This document shows, one piece after another, positions 53,967-61,420 of a stretch of 64,000 nt of DNA. Positions within the stretch are counted from its first letter, which is position 1; every line of letters begins with the position of its first letter. Source of the DNA: Candidatus Poribacteria bacterium (GTDB lineage Bacteria > Poribacteria > WGA-4E > WGA-3G); assembly GCA_028820635.1 (NCBI GenBank), contig JAPPIG010000082.1, positions 290,645-354,644 of the forward strand. Reading direction: 5' to 3'. A program made the translations under genes and the position numbers. Below the pieces are notes generated by a model. That model was given only the letters and a program-made list of their open reading frames with translations. It made no database searches and had not been told where the DNA came from.

Positions 53967-54578
53967 ATGGCAAAATCGAAAAGAAGAAAAATACAACAAC
54001 CCCGAGTACTCGACGAATTACAACAGAGAATATTATTAGAAGCACTCAATAATAGAGAACGCGATAGAATGCTCGTACTCTTTTGCCTCCGAACAGGACT
54101 CCGAAACGCTGAAGCATGCGGCATGAATATCGGAGATGTACTGAAATTTGGAAACATTGTTACGACGTTAGAAGTCCGAGCAGAAATTGCAAAAAATAAG
54201 GTTTCAAGAAGAATACCACTCGTCAACGATGTCCGAGACGCGCTCCACGATTTTTTGACATGGAAAACTGAACAAGGCGAAAAAGATGAATTGGACAGTC
54301 CGCTGTTTTGCACGCTCCGCACAAAAAATCGTCTTGCCCCCCGAGACTTCCAACGTATCATGGAAGCAGCATCAACAATGTTAGGTCTCAGATTCACTCC
54401 TCACGATTTACGACATACCTTCGGCACAGAACTCTACCGCGCAACGCACGATTTAGAATCGGTGCGCATAGCATTAGGACACACAAGTTTACACGCAACG
54501 CAAATCTATATGCATACCAGCCCCGATATATTGCGGCAACGCTTTGAGACTGCGTTTAGCAGGCAAACCCAAGACTAA
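53967..54578 (+). CDS. Minimal tyrosine recombinase (catalytic domain only)
   Basis: A 203-residue integrase-family recombinase. All catalytic residues are present: R46 (TGLRNAE), K78 (AKNKVSRRIP), H146-x-x-R149 (TPHDLRHTFGTEL), H172 (LGHTSLHATQ) and the nucleophile Y181 (IYMHTS). The N-terminal core-binding SAM-like domain of XerC/D or phage integrases is missing; the protein starts almost at the catalytic domain. GGAGAACCTGA precedes the ATG. Short recombinases of this kind may work with a separate DNA-binding partner, or invert DNA. It has its own strong promoter and no cargo genes recognised. Confidence 0.85.
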   Translation: MAKSKRRKIQQPRVLDELQQRILLEALNNRERDRMLVLFCLRTGLRNAEACGMNIGDVLKFGNIVTTLEVRAEIAKNKVSRRIPLVNDVRDALHDFLTWKTEQGEKDELDSPLFCTLRTKNRLAPRDFQRIMEAASTMLGLRFTPHDLRHTFGTELYRATHDLESVRIALGHTSLHATQIYMHTSPDILRQRFETAFSRQTQD

Positions 54579-54817
54579 AATTAAATCCTGTCCACACACC
54601 GCTATGCAGAATTTGCCCACAACGGTTTTTTGGTATATCCTATATTGGATTTGATGAAAAAATGCGTTGTACGCCAACGTGAGCATTAATTTTTTAATCA
54701 AATTCAATAAATTTTCCGTCAGAACAATATTATTCCCAATTGCCAATTTTTTGAAGATTTCCCATTTTTCAATTTATCCTCGCAAAAATGAACCGAAACG
54801 GTAACACGGTTTTAAGG

Positions 54818-54846
54818 TTGACTTTTTTCCACTTAATCCGTATCCT
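54818..54846 (+). promoter_or_regulatory. Promoter of the first lectin-fold gene
   Basis: TTGACT, 17-base spacer, TATCCT, about 90 bases before the ATG. The stretch from the recombinase to this point (54579-54817) shows no gene. Confidence 0.55.
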
Positions 54847-54934
54847 ATTAACAAGATTCCAGCATCCTCATGGGTGTCCGATTCTTCACAGATGTTTGCA
54901 TGATCTAAAAACATAACAAAAAGGAGGAGTTGAT

Positions 54935-55618
54935 ATGATAACGAGTTTTATAACCGTACGAAGATTCGTCGTTTTGAGTTTTCTCGTACTTTTTGCTGTG
55001 CTGCTTTCTCTCCCTTCATTCGCAGGTACCCAACTATGGGATTTTGAAAGAAATGCAGAAGGTTGGAAAGTTGCTAACGGCAAATGGGAAGTCGCAGATG
55101 GTGTCTACAAACTGAGCAGAGGTGCAGAAGCCGAACATTCCCTCGTTGGGGAAGAAGATTGGGATAATTACACCATTGAGGCGAAAGTGCGACTTGATGA
55201 GCACAATTGGGCAGGTATTGCATTCCGCGCAAAAAGCGAAATGGAATACTACGTCTACTATATGAACGTGCCGAACAACAAAACCGAACTCTGGCGACAT
55301 AAAGCTGGCGCTTGGACAGCACGGGACAATCTTGCTCAGATTCCCGCTGTTGGCGGTGTCCAGATTAAAAACGGTGAATGGTACGATATGAAGGTAGAAG
55401 TTGAAGGGGATACCTTTAAATTGTACATCAATGGTGAATTTCAGAAGGAAAATAGTGATGGCGTATACAAAACGGGTCAAGTTGGTGTATGGGCATGGAA
55501 TACTGCAGCGAGTTTTGACGATTTCACCGTTTCCGGCAGGGACATAGAAGATACGCTTGCTGTTGACCCAAACCGAAAACTAACAACAACATGGGGACGT
55601 CTCAAAGAGGTTCGTTGA
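54935..55618 (+). CDS. Secreted concanavalin-like (GH16/DUF1080-type) protein 1 with TWG tail
   Basis: A 227-residue exported protein. AAGGAGG stands before the ATG and a signal peptide ends near LPSFAG. The mature domain is a beta sandwich of the 3-keto-glucoside-hydrolase/DUF1080 and LamG type: WKVANGKWEVADGVYKLSRG, DYDN-like EEDWDNYTIEAKVRLDEHNWAGIAFRAKSE, YYVYYMNVPNNKTELWRHK, and GEWYDMKVEVEGDTFKLYINGEF. Catalytic residues are not obvious, so it may only bind glycans. The last residues, PNRKLTTTWGRLKEVR, are the shared tail. A paralogue follows at once. Confidence 0.83.
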   Translation: MITSFITVRRFVVLSFLVLFAVLLSLPSFAGTQLWDFERNAEGWKVANGKWEVADGVYKLSRGAEAEHSLVGEEDWDNYTIEAKVRLDEHNWAGIAFRAKSEMEYYVYYMNVPNNKTELWRHKAGAWTARDNLAQIPAVGGVQIKNGEWYDMKVEVEGDTFKLYINGEFQKENSDGVYKTGQVGVWAWNTAASFDDFTVSGRDIEDTLAVDPNRKLTTTWGRLKEVR

Positions 55619-55717
55619 GAAATCCTTACGACTTAGGCACGCTTGCAAAGTGTGTTTTTATATTGATGGTACTCAGGTTTGTAGGACTTTAGCATTTCAA
55701 TAATTGTTCCATAAGTC

Positions 55718-55726
55718 TGGTATAAT
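55718..55726 (+). promoter_or_regulatory. Extended -10 promoter of the second lectin-fold gene
   Basis: TGGTATAAT: an extended -10 (TG, one base, TATAAT) 20 bases before the ATG. A -35 is not clear, and a transcript would have a short leader. Confidence 0.5.
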
Positions 55727-55745
55727 ATAACTAAAAGGAGAATTT

Positions 55746-56417
55746 ATGAAACGTATATTTTCAATTATGCTCGGATTTTGCTTCATAGCCGTAATCGCCT
55801 CTACCGGTTTCGCTGGTGAGCAACTATGGAATTTCGACTCACATGCAGACGGATGGACTGTCGCAAATGGTAATTGGAGTTTAGAAGACGGTGTCTATAA
55901 ACTCGCAAGGGGCGGCCAAGCGGAACATTCCCTCGTTGGCGAGACGACTTGGGAAGACTACACTGTTGAAACAAAAATTAGACTTGATGAGCACAATTGG
56001 GCAGGTATCGCATTCCGGGCAAAAAGTGAAATGGAATACTATGTCTTTTATATGAACGTCCCGAATAACAAGACGGAACTTTGGCGGCATAAAACCGGGG
56101 GTTGGACCGCACGAGACAATCTCAAACAACTTCCCGCTGTCGGTGTTACAATTGAAAACGGCAAATGGTTTGACATGAAAGTTGTTGTTGAGGGTGATTC
56201 CATGGCAGTTTGGATTGATGGCGAATTGCAAGGCGAACACGTTGATGATTCTGGTGCTAAATATAGTGCCGGACAAGCCGGTGCATGGGGATGGCAAACA
56301 GGGGTAAGTTTTGATGACTTCAAAGTCTCTGGTGATGATATTGAAGGAGACGGCACCCCAGTTGAGCCACTTGATAAATTAGCAACAACATGGGGACATA
56401 TCAAAAGGGATCGTTAG
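55746..56417 (+). CDS. Secreted concanavalin-like (GH16/DUF1080-type) protein 2 with TWG tail
   Basis: A 223-residue paralogue of the preceding gene and clearly a tandem duplicate: WTVANGNWSLEDGVYKLARG, DEHNWAGIAFRAKSEMEYY and YMNVPNNKTELWRHKTGGWTA are nearly word for word the same. Signal peptide MKRIFSIMLGFCFIAVIASTGFAG. AAGGAG precedes the ATG. It has a slightly longer loop (HVDDSGAKYSAGQ). It ends PLDKLATTWGHIKRDR. Its own promoter and terminator mean that the two copies can be expressed differently. Confidence 0.83.
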   Translation: MKRIFSIMLGFCFIAVIASTGFAGEQLWNFDSHADGWTVANGNWSLEDGVYKLARGGQAEHSLVGETTWEDYTVETKIRLDEHNWAGIAFRAKSEMEYYVFYMNVPNNKTELWRHKTGGWTARDNLKQLPAVGVTIENGKWFDMKVVVEGDSMAVWIDGELQGEHVDDSGAKYSAGQAGAWGWQTGVSFDDFKVSGDDIEGDGTPVEPLDKLATTWGHIKRDR

Positions 56418-56458
56418 TTGACTGATTCCATTGAACGTGCTTTGTAAATATCCACTCC

Positions 56459-56497
56459 AAGGGAGGCGTTCTCTGTTTTGAGAAGTGCCTCCCTTTT
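56459..56497 (+). terminator. Intrinsic terminator
   Basis: AAGGGAGGCGTTCTC pairs with GAGAAGTGCCTCCCTT, one bulged base, loop TGTTTT, followed by TTTT. It lies 40 bases after the second lectin-fold gene. Confidence 0.8.
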
Positions 56498-56523
56498 AAC
56501 TACGGTGCATTATAGATATAAAT

Positions 56524-56575
56524 AGACACCTTCACCGCTGCTGGCGAGGTTTCCTAACCTCGCTGGTGCAAAGTG
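56524..56575. repeat. Inverted-repeat element, family D
   Basis: GACACCTTCACCGCTGCTGG with GCGAGG, TTTCC, CCTCGCTGGTGCAAAGTG. A second copy at 58450-58563 has a 57-base insert. Arms GCGAGG/CCTCGC pair. Confidence 0.6.
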
Positions 56576-56624
56576 AATAAATAATTCAAAAATCTACTGT
56601 AATATATGCCTAAAAGAGAAACTG

Positions 56625-58400
56625 ATGAAACGGCACTGTGACTTCCAGAAACTTATTTTACCCATTTTCGCTACATGTTGCCTCTTACCTTCTGTTTGGT
56701 GTCAAAGTGAAGAAAGCCCAACGCTAAAAACACAGATTGACTCCTATCAGCAGCAACTCGCTGTAGATGCTACACGGGTCGATATTCGGCTACAATTGGC
56801 AAAGGTCTATCTTCAAATTGAGGCTTATACACAAGCGGTTGCTGAATATCGTGAGGTTATATCGTTTGTGGGCACTGGGCCTAATCATAATCCTGATTTA
56901 CCTAAGGGGTACTATGGATTGGGATTAGCTTATGCAGGACTTGAGAAATTCGACGAGGCAATTGAAGCATATCAACAAGCGATTCAATATGCACCAGAGT
57001 GGGCACATATTCATGCAGCTTTAGGCGCGGGGTATGCAAACCTACATCGTTATGATGAAGCACTTAATGCTTACAAAACCGCACGTGACCTGAAACCTGA
57101 CGATGCAATGATCCACCACCAGTTAGGAAATATCTATAGCAAACGCGGAAAACGTTCTCAAGCAATAGCGCATCAACAACGAGCGATTGCGATTTTACCG
57201 ACGTTAGCATCGGCACACTATCAATTAGGTTTACTCTATTCTCAGGAGAATAGACTGCCAGAGGCGATCTCCGCTTATGAAACCGCTTATTCGGCAGACC
57301 AAGAACTCATTGAAGCACTTTACAACCTTGCGCAAGTCCATATACGAAATGGAAATAAACAAGCAGCGCGTGAAAAGATGCAACTGTTTGAAAAACGGAA
57401 AGTTGTTGTTAAGCCGATACAGGATTTACGCGGCGCATTGCAGCGAACAATTGAACCTGATCAGAGATCAGGAATTCTGGCAAATATAGGGAGAATTTAT
57501 CTTAAAAGCGAGTTATATGAGAAGGCGGTTTCGGAGTATGAGAAAGCAATCGCGCTAAATCCAAAAGCGGTCGAAGCATATAACGGTGTTGGGATTGCTT
57601 ATACGATGCTCAAAAGATATTCTGATGCAATTGATGCACAGAACACAGCATTACAACTGAATCCAGATTTCGCGGAAGCACATGCGGGTCTCGGTTTGGC
57701 ATACCTGATGAAAAATGAATACGATTTATCACTTAAACATTACAGAAGGGTGGTTGCATTAAATCCTCAGTTTTTAGAGGCGTATCTAAAAATCGGCATA
57801 ATATTGTTAAATCAAAAACGGTATCCAGAGGCAGCTTCAACATATCAAAAGGCTATAGAACTGAATCCAGACAATGCAGAAACATATCATAATTTAGGAT
57901 TGTGTTATGCACATCAAGGCAAAACTGCCGAAGCATTGTCAAACTTTGAATGGTCAGCCAAAGTCGCACCAAAAAATCAGGAAAACCTAAATGGAGATGT
58001 AGTAAAACCAACGTTTCTTCTTGAAACGTACTATATGATAGGTGAACTTCAAGCACAACAGGAAAATTATAAGGATGCAGAATCTGCCTATCTATCATCA
58101 GGCTTGCCGAAGGCGTATAACGCCCTTGCTCAACTGAGTGCAAAGATTGCCAACACTTATGAAAAACAAAGCAAACGTAGCGAAAAATTAAGTGCGGCAG
58201 CGTCTTATGCCCAAACAGCAATTCGTTTAAATCCAAATGTCGCAAGTTTTCACAACACACTCGCGCTAATAGCATACCGAAAAGGCGATTATCAGATGGC
58301 TGAAACGTCTATCCGAAAAGCGATTAAACTTGACCCAAAAAATCGTAATTATCAAGAAGGATTAAAACAGATATTAAAAATAAACATCCCAAATAAATAG
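56625..58400 (+). CDS. TPR-repeat protein, exported
   Basis: A 591-residue protein with an N-terminal signal-like segment (LILPIFATCCLLPSVWCQS) and about eleven tetratricopeptide repeats in two blocks (about residues 35-270 and 280-580). Typical repeats are YYGLGLAYAGLEKFDEAIEAYQQAIQYAPEW, AYNGVGIAYTMLKRYSDAIDAQNTALQLNPDF and TYHNLGLCYAHQGKTAEALSNFEW. They form a superhelix for protein-protein contact, here probably in the periplasm. No catalytic domain. The gap between the blocks, EKRKVVVKPIQDLRGALQR, may be a hinge. Partner unknown. Confidence 0.85.
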   Translation: MKRHCDFQKLILPIFATCCLLPSVWCQSEESPTLKTQIDSYQQQLAVDATRVDIRLQLAKVYLQIEAYTQAVAEYREVISFVGTGPNHNPDLPKGYYGLGLAYAGLEKFDEAIEAYQQAIQYAPEWAHIHAALGAGYANLHRYDEALNAYKTARDLKPDDAMIHHQLGNIYSKRGKRSQAIAHQQRAIAILPTLASAHYQLGLLYSQENRLPEAISAYETAYSADQELIEALYNLAQVHIRNGNKQAAREKMQLFEKRKVVVKPIQDLRGALQRTIEPDQRSGILANIGRIYLKSELYEKAVSEYEKAIALNPKAVEAYNGVGIAYTMLKRYSDAIDAQNTALQLNPDFAEAHAGLGLAYLMKNEYDLSLKHYRRVVALNPQFLEAYLKIGIILLNQKRYPEAASTYQKAIELNPDNAETYHNLGLCYAHQGKTAEALSNFEWSAKVAPKNQENLNGDVVKPTFLLETYYMIGELQAQQENYKDAESAYLSSGLPKAYNALAQLSAKIANTYEKQSKRSEKLSAAASYAQTAIRLNPNVASFHNTLALIAYRKGDYQMAETSIRKAIKLDPKNRNYQEGLKQILKINIPNK

Positions 58401-58449
58401 AATTAAACATAGAAGATTTGCAATTATGGTGAATTATAAAAAACAAATG

Positions 58450-58563
58450 GACACCTTCACCCCTCTGCTGGCGAGGCGGCGAATGCCTAAAGACGAATGC
58501 GCTTTTGGCATTCGCCATGATTCATACCGTTGATTTCTTCCTAACCTCGCTGGTGCAAAGTGT
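58450..58563. repeat. Family D element carrying an inserted palindrome
   Basis: Same ends as 56524-56575, but between GCTGGCGAGG and TTCCTAACCTCGC lies an extra 57-base piece with arms CGAATGC..GGCATTCG and the words ATTCATACCGTTGATTT. The same words occur at 6353-6384 after GAATGCCTGATGGCATTC, so a small palindrome has moved between sites. Confidence 0.6.
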
Positions 58564-58612
58564 CCAAATAATTCAAAATCTACCAGAAAATTATGATGGA
58601 TAGAGGTGAAAA

Positions 58613-60058
58613 ATGGCATATTCCAGTCTCAGAGATTTTGTAAAAGCACTTGATCGGGCAGGTGAACTCAAACGTATTAGTACAGAGGTATCTCCCGATC
58701 TTGAAATAAGTGAAATTACCGACCGCGTTAGTAAAGCAGGCGGTCCGGCATTGCTATTTGAAAACGTGGAAGGCAGTGATATGCCGTTGCTTATCAACAC
58801 TTATGGGTCTTATACACGAATGGCGATGGCACTCAGTGTAGATGATCTTTCCCAAATTGCCAACGAAATTGAGGGCATGATAAAAATAGGTCCGCCAGAG
58901 TCACTTCTGGATAAAGTCAAAATCCTCCGAATCCTATCGCAGCTCACCAATTTCCCACCCAAAACTGTCAAACGTGGTGCATCTCAAGAGGTTGTCTTAA
59001 CAGGTGAAGACGCTTCGTTGGATAGGCTGCCGTTGATAAAATGTTGGCCAATGGATGCCGACAAATATATTACATTACCGCAAGTTTTTACGCACAGTTT
59101 GAAAACAGGTCAACGTAACGTTGGCACCTATAGGTTACAGAAACTAAATCCTTATGCGTTAGCAATGCATTGGCAAATTCACCACGATGGCGCAGCACAC
59201 CATCGCGAATATAAACAAGCAGGTGAACAGATGCCAGTGGCAATTGCTATCGGTGGGGATCCAATTATGTCCTATATCGGTACTGCACCACTTCCATCAG
59301 GGATTGATGAACTACTGTTCGCGGGATTCCTCCGAAAATCCAATGTTGAGATGGTAGAGGCAAAAACGATTGATATGATGGTGCCTGCCGATGCCGATAT
59401 TGTCATTGAAGGATTTATTGAACCTGATGAAACCTGCATTGAAGGTCCATTTGGCGACCACACAGGTTTCTATTCCATGCCTGACGAATATCCTGTTTTT
59501 CGTATCTCTGCAATTACCCATCGCAAAGACCCGATCTACCAAACTATTATTGTCGGCAAACCTCCTATGGAGGATTGCTATATGGGCAAAGCCACCGAAC
59601 GTATTTTTATGCCCTTGATAAAAACACAACTTCCTGAACTTGTTGATATGAACCTCCCTTTATTCGGTGTATTTCACAACTTTGCCTTGATTTCAATAGA
59701 CAAACGTTATCCTTTCCAAGCGAAAAAGATGATGCACAGTTTTTGGGGACTCGGACAGCTAATGTTCAGCAAAATCATTATCGTAGTTGACAAAGATGTA
59801 GATGTGCAAAACGTAGAGGAAGTCCTTTTTTATGTCGGGAGTAATGTTGACCCGAAACGTGATGTCACTATCGTTGAAGGTCCCGTTGATGTGCTTGACC
59901 ACGCTGCACCTCTTATCGGTGCTGGATCAAAAATGGGTATTGATGCTACAACGAAGTGGGAGGAAGAAGGCTACCACCGGGATTGGCCCCCAGAAATTCA
60001 GATGTCTGACGAAATCATTGAATTGGTCAATGAGCGATGGAAAAGATATGGATTGTAA
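58613..60058 (+). CDS. UbiD-family decarboxylase
   Basis: A 481-residue prenylated-FMN-dependent decarboxylase of the UbiD family. SLRDFVKALDRAGELKRI and GGPALLFENVEG mark the N-terminus; the active-site region includes GTYRLQKL, IEPDETCIEGPFGDHTGFYS with the Glu residues of the E-R-E triad, and DADIVIEGFIEPD. Substrates include 4-hydroxy-3-polyprenylbenzoate and other aromatic or unsaturated acids. The UbiX-type flavin prenyltransferase needed for its cofactor is not nearby. GAGGTGAAAA precedes the ATG. A flavin oxidoreductase gene follows after 68 bases. Confidence 0.9.
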   Translation: MAYSSLRDFVKALDRAGELKRISTEVSPDLEISEITDRVSKAGGPALLFENVEGSDMPLLINTYGSYTRMAMALSVDDLSQIANEIEGMIKIGPPESLLDKVKILRILSQLTNFPPKTVKRGASQEVVLTGEDASLDRLPLIKCWPMDADKYITLPQVFTHSLKTGQRNVGTYRLQKLNPYALAMHWQIHHDGAAHHREYKQAGEQMPVAIAIGGDPIMSYIGTAPLPSGIDELLFAGFLRKSNVEMVEAKTIDMMVPADADIVIEGFIEPDETCIEGPFGDHTGFYSMPDEYPVFRISAITHRKDPIYQTIIVGKPPMEDCYMGKATERIFMPLIKTQLPELVDMNLPLFGVFHNFALISIDKRYPFQAKKMMHSFWGLGQLMFSKIIIVVDKDVDVQNVEEVLFYVGSNVDPKRDVTIVEGPVDVLDHAAPLIGAGSKMGIDATTKWEEEGYHRDWPPEIQMSDEIIELVNERWKRYGL

Positions 60059-60126
60059 ACAAATTTTTAGTTCTATAGTTATACAATTCATATTTTAGAC
60101 ACACAATGTTTCAGGGGTGAGATAAA

Positions 60127-61200
60127 ATGGTAGATACAATTTACGATGTTGCAGTAATTGGTGCTGGACCGGCAGGAACGCAAGCAGCAGTTTCCGCAAG
60201 CCACCAGATGCGGCATGTGCTTGTGCTACACTCTGGCAAAGTAAGTTTCAGTCGTGGCAGAGCGTATTGGTCAAAGTCAGTTGAAATTGAAGACGCACCT
60301 GTTTTCCCCGGCATCATCGGTCCCAACTTTGCCAAAGAACTCATGAAGTGGATGGAAAGTCGACCTGTCGTAGAGTTCATGCTCGGTGAAGAACACAGAA
60401 AAACGGGCATTGACATCAGAGACGGTCTCGTTGCCCGATTAACGCGAAACAACGGTATTTTTGAACTGGAAGCATCTACGAAAGTTCTCAAGAAAGATAC
60501 ACCGTTGCAGATAGAGCATTTCAAATCCCGCACCGTCGTTGTAGCTTCGGGTTTTGACGACAAATGGCCCGACATTGAGTTTCAAGCCGATGCGGATCGG
60601 TTGTATAAACAGTATGCGACTGTCTTTCGCTATGCTGGGAATAAAAAAGGATGGCATGTCTGCATCCGCTGCGATGGGCATTTGCACGTCAATGAACACC
60701 TTGCCCTACTCGGTGTGGGTGATTATATCTATGAAGCCGCAATTGGGGCGCAGGATTTCACAGACAAAATCACTATCCTCACAAACGGACGTCCGCACGG
60801 GATGTCACCTCCGATTCTTAAACAGATTAAAGAGAGAAACATCCATGTTATTGAAACAAAGATTAAGCGACATATCGGTGAGAAAACGGATCTCCTCGGT
60901 TTTGAGATGATTGATGGGACAGAGTTATATTTCCATGGCTTCCTTGTTGATGAAGGCTTAATTCCTAATACCAAGTTTTTGGATGGATGGAACTACCAAA
61001 AAGATGAAGAGGGTTTAATCATTGCAAACGAGGATATGCAGATGTTAGATGGTAACGGTGAACCGATTCCCGGTCTTTTTGCTGCTGGAGATATCATCTC
61101 TGGGGAAAGAAACCTGATTGCAACTGCCTTCGCGCTTGGTCAAGAAGCAGGTCTATCTGCCTCTGATTCATTGAGAGAATGGCATTATCCAAAATCTTGA
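60127..61200 (+). CDS. Thioredoxin-reductase-like FAD oxidoreductase
   Basis: A 357-residue flavoenzyme with the FAD site VIGAGPAGTQAA, the NAD(P)-domain segment, and the C-terminal PGLFAAGDIISGERNLIATAFALGQEAG that closes FAD in thioredoxin-reductase-type enzymes. A redox Cys pair is at CIRCDGHLHVNEHLALLG, corresponding to CATC of TrxR. The NADPH motif has GVGDYIYEAA instead of GxGxxG-A, so the cofactor specificity may differ. It is longer than a normal TrxR. It may work with the UbiD gene just upstream, but the link is only positional. AGGGGTGAG precedes the ATG. Confidence 0.83.
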   Translation: MVDTIYDVAVIGAGPAGTQAAVSASHQMRHVLVLHSGKVSFSRGRAYWSKSVEIEDAPVFPGIIGPNFAKELMKWMESRPVVEFMLGEEHRKTGIDIRDGLVARLTRNNGIFELEASTKVLKKDTPLQIEHFKSRTVVVASGFDDKWPDIEFQADADRLYKQYATVFRYAGNKKGWHVCIRCDGHLHVNEHLALLGVGDYIYEAAIGAQDFTDKITILTNGRPHGMSPPILKQIKERNIHVIETKIKRHIGEKTDLLGFEMIDGTELYFHGFLVDEGLIPNTKFLDGWNYQKDEEGLIIANEDMQMLDGNGEPIPGLFAAGDIISGERNLIATAFALGQEAGLSASDSLREWHYPKS

Positions 61201-61206
61201 CTCATC

Positions 61207-61324
61207 AGAGCCCATTCAATTCTCCAGTAATTTTTTCTTCTACCGAAAACCTCTTCCTGTAGAAGCGACCTCCTGGTCGCGACCATGCTAAAATGTTGAG
61301 AAAAATCGAAAACTGAATGGCTCT
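61207..61324. repeat. MITE-like palindromic element, family A
   Basis: Ends AGAGCCCATTCAATTCTCC and AAAACTGAATGGCTCT are inverted, with the core CTGTAGAAGCGACCTCCTGG and TCGCGACC in between. Together with the polA promoter region it occupies the 220-base gap; no small gene is seen. Confidence 0.7.
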
Positions 61325-61378
61325 ATTGATTAATGAAATAGAATACCAGTTTTTTCGTTTTAATTTATAGTGTAGAAG

Positions 61379-61405
61379 TTCACTTGTTTTAAATTTCGCT
61401 ATAAT
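61379..61405 (+). promoter_or_regulatory. Possible polA promoter
   Basis: A perfect TATAAT at 61400-61405, 16 bases before the ATG, with TTCACT fifteen bases before it. The -35 spacing is short and the leader would be about 10 bases. Confidence 0.4.
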
Positions 61406-61420
61406 CATAAGGAACAATTT

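Noticed and set aside
53792..54397. A 201-codon minus-strand frame
   Set aside because: It is antisense to the recombinase gene with all its catalytic residues; the frame is a compositional shadow.
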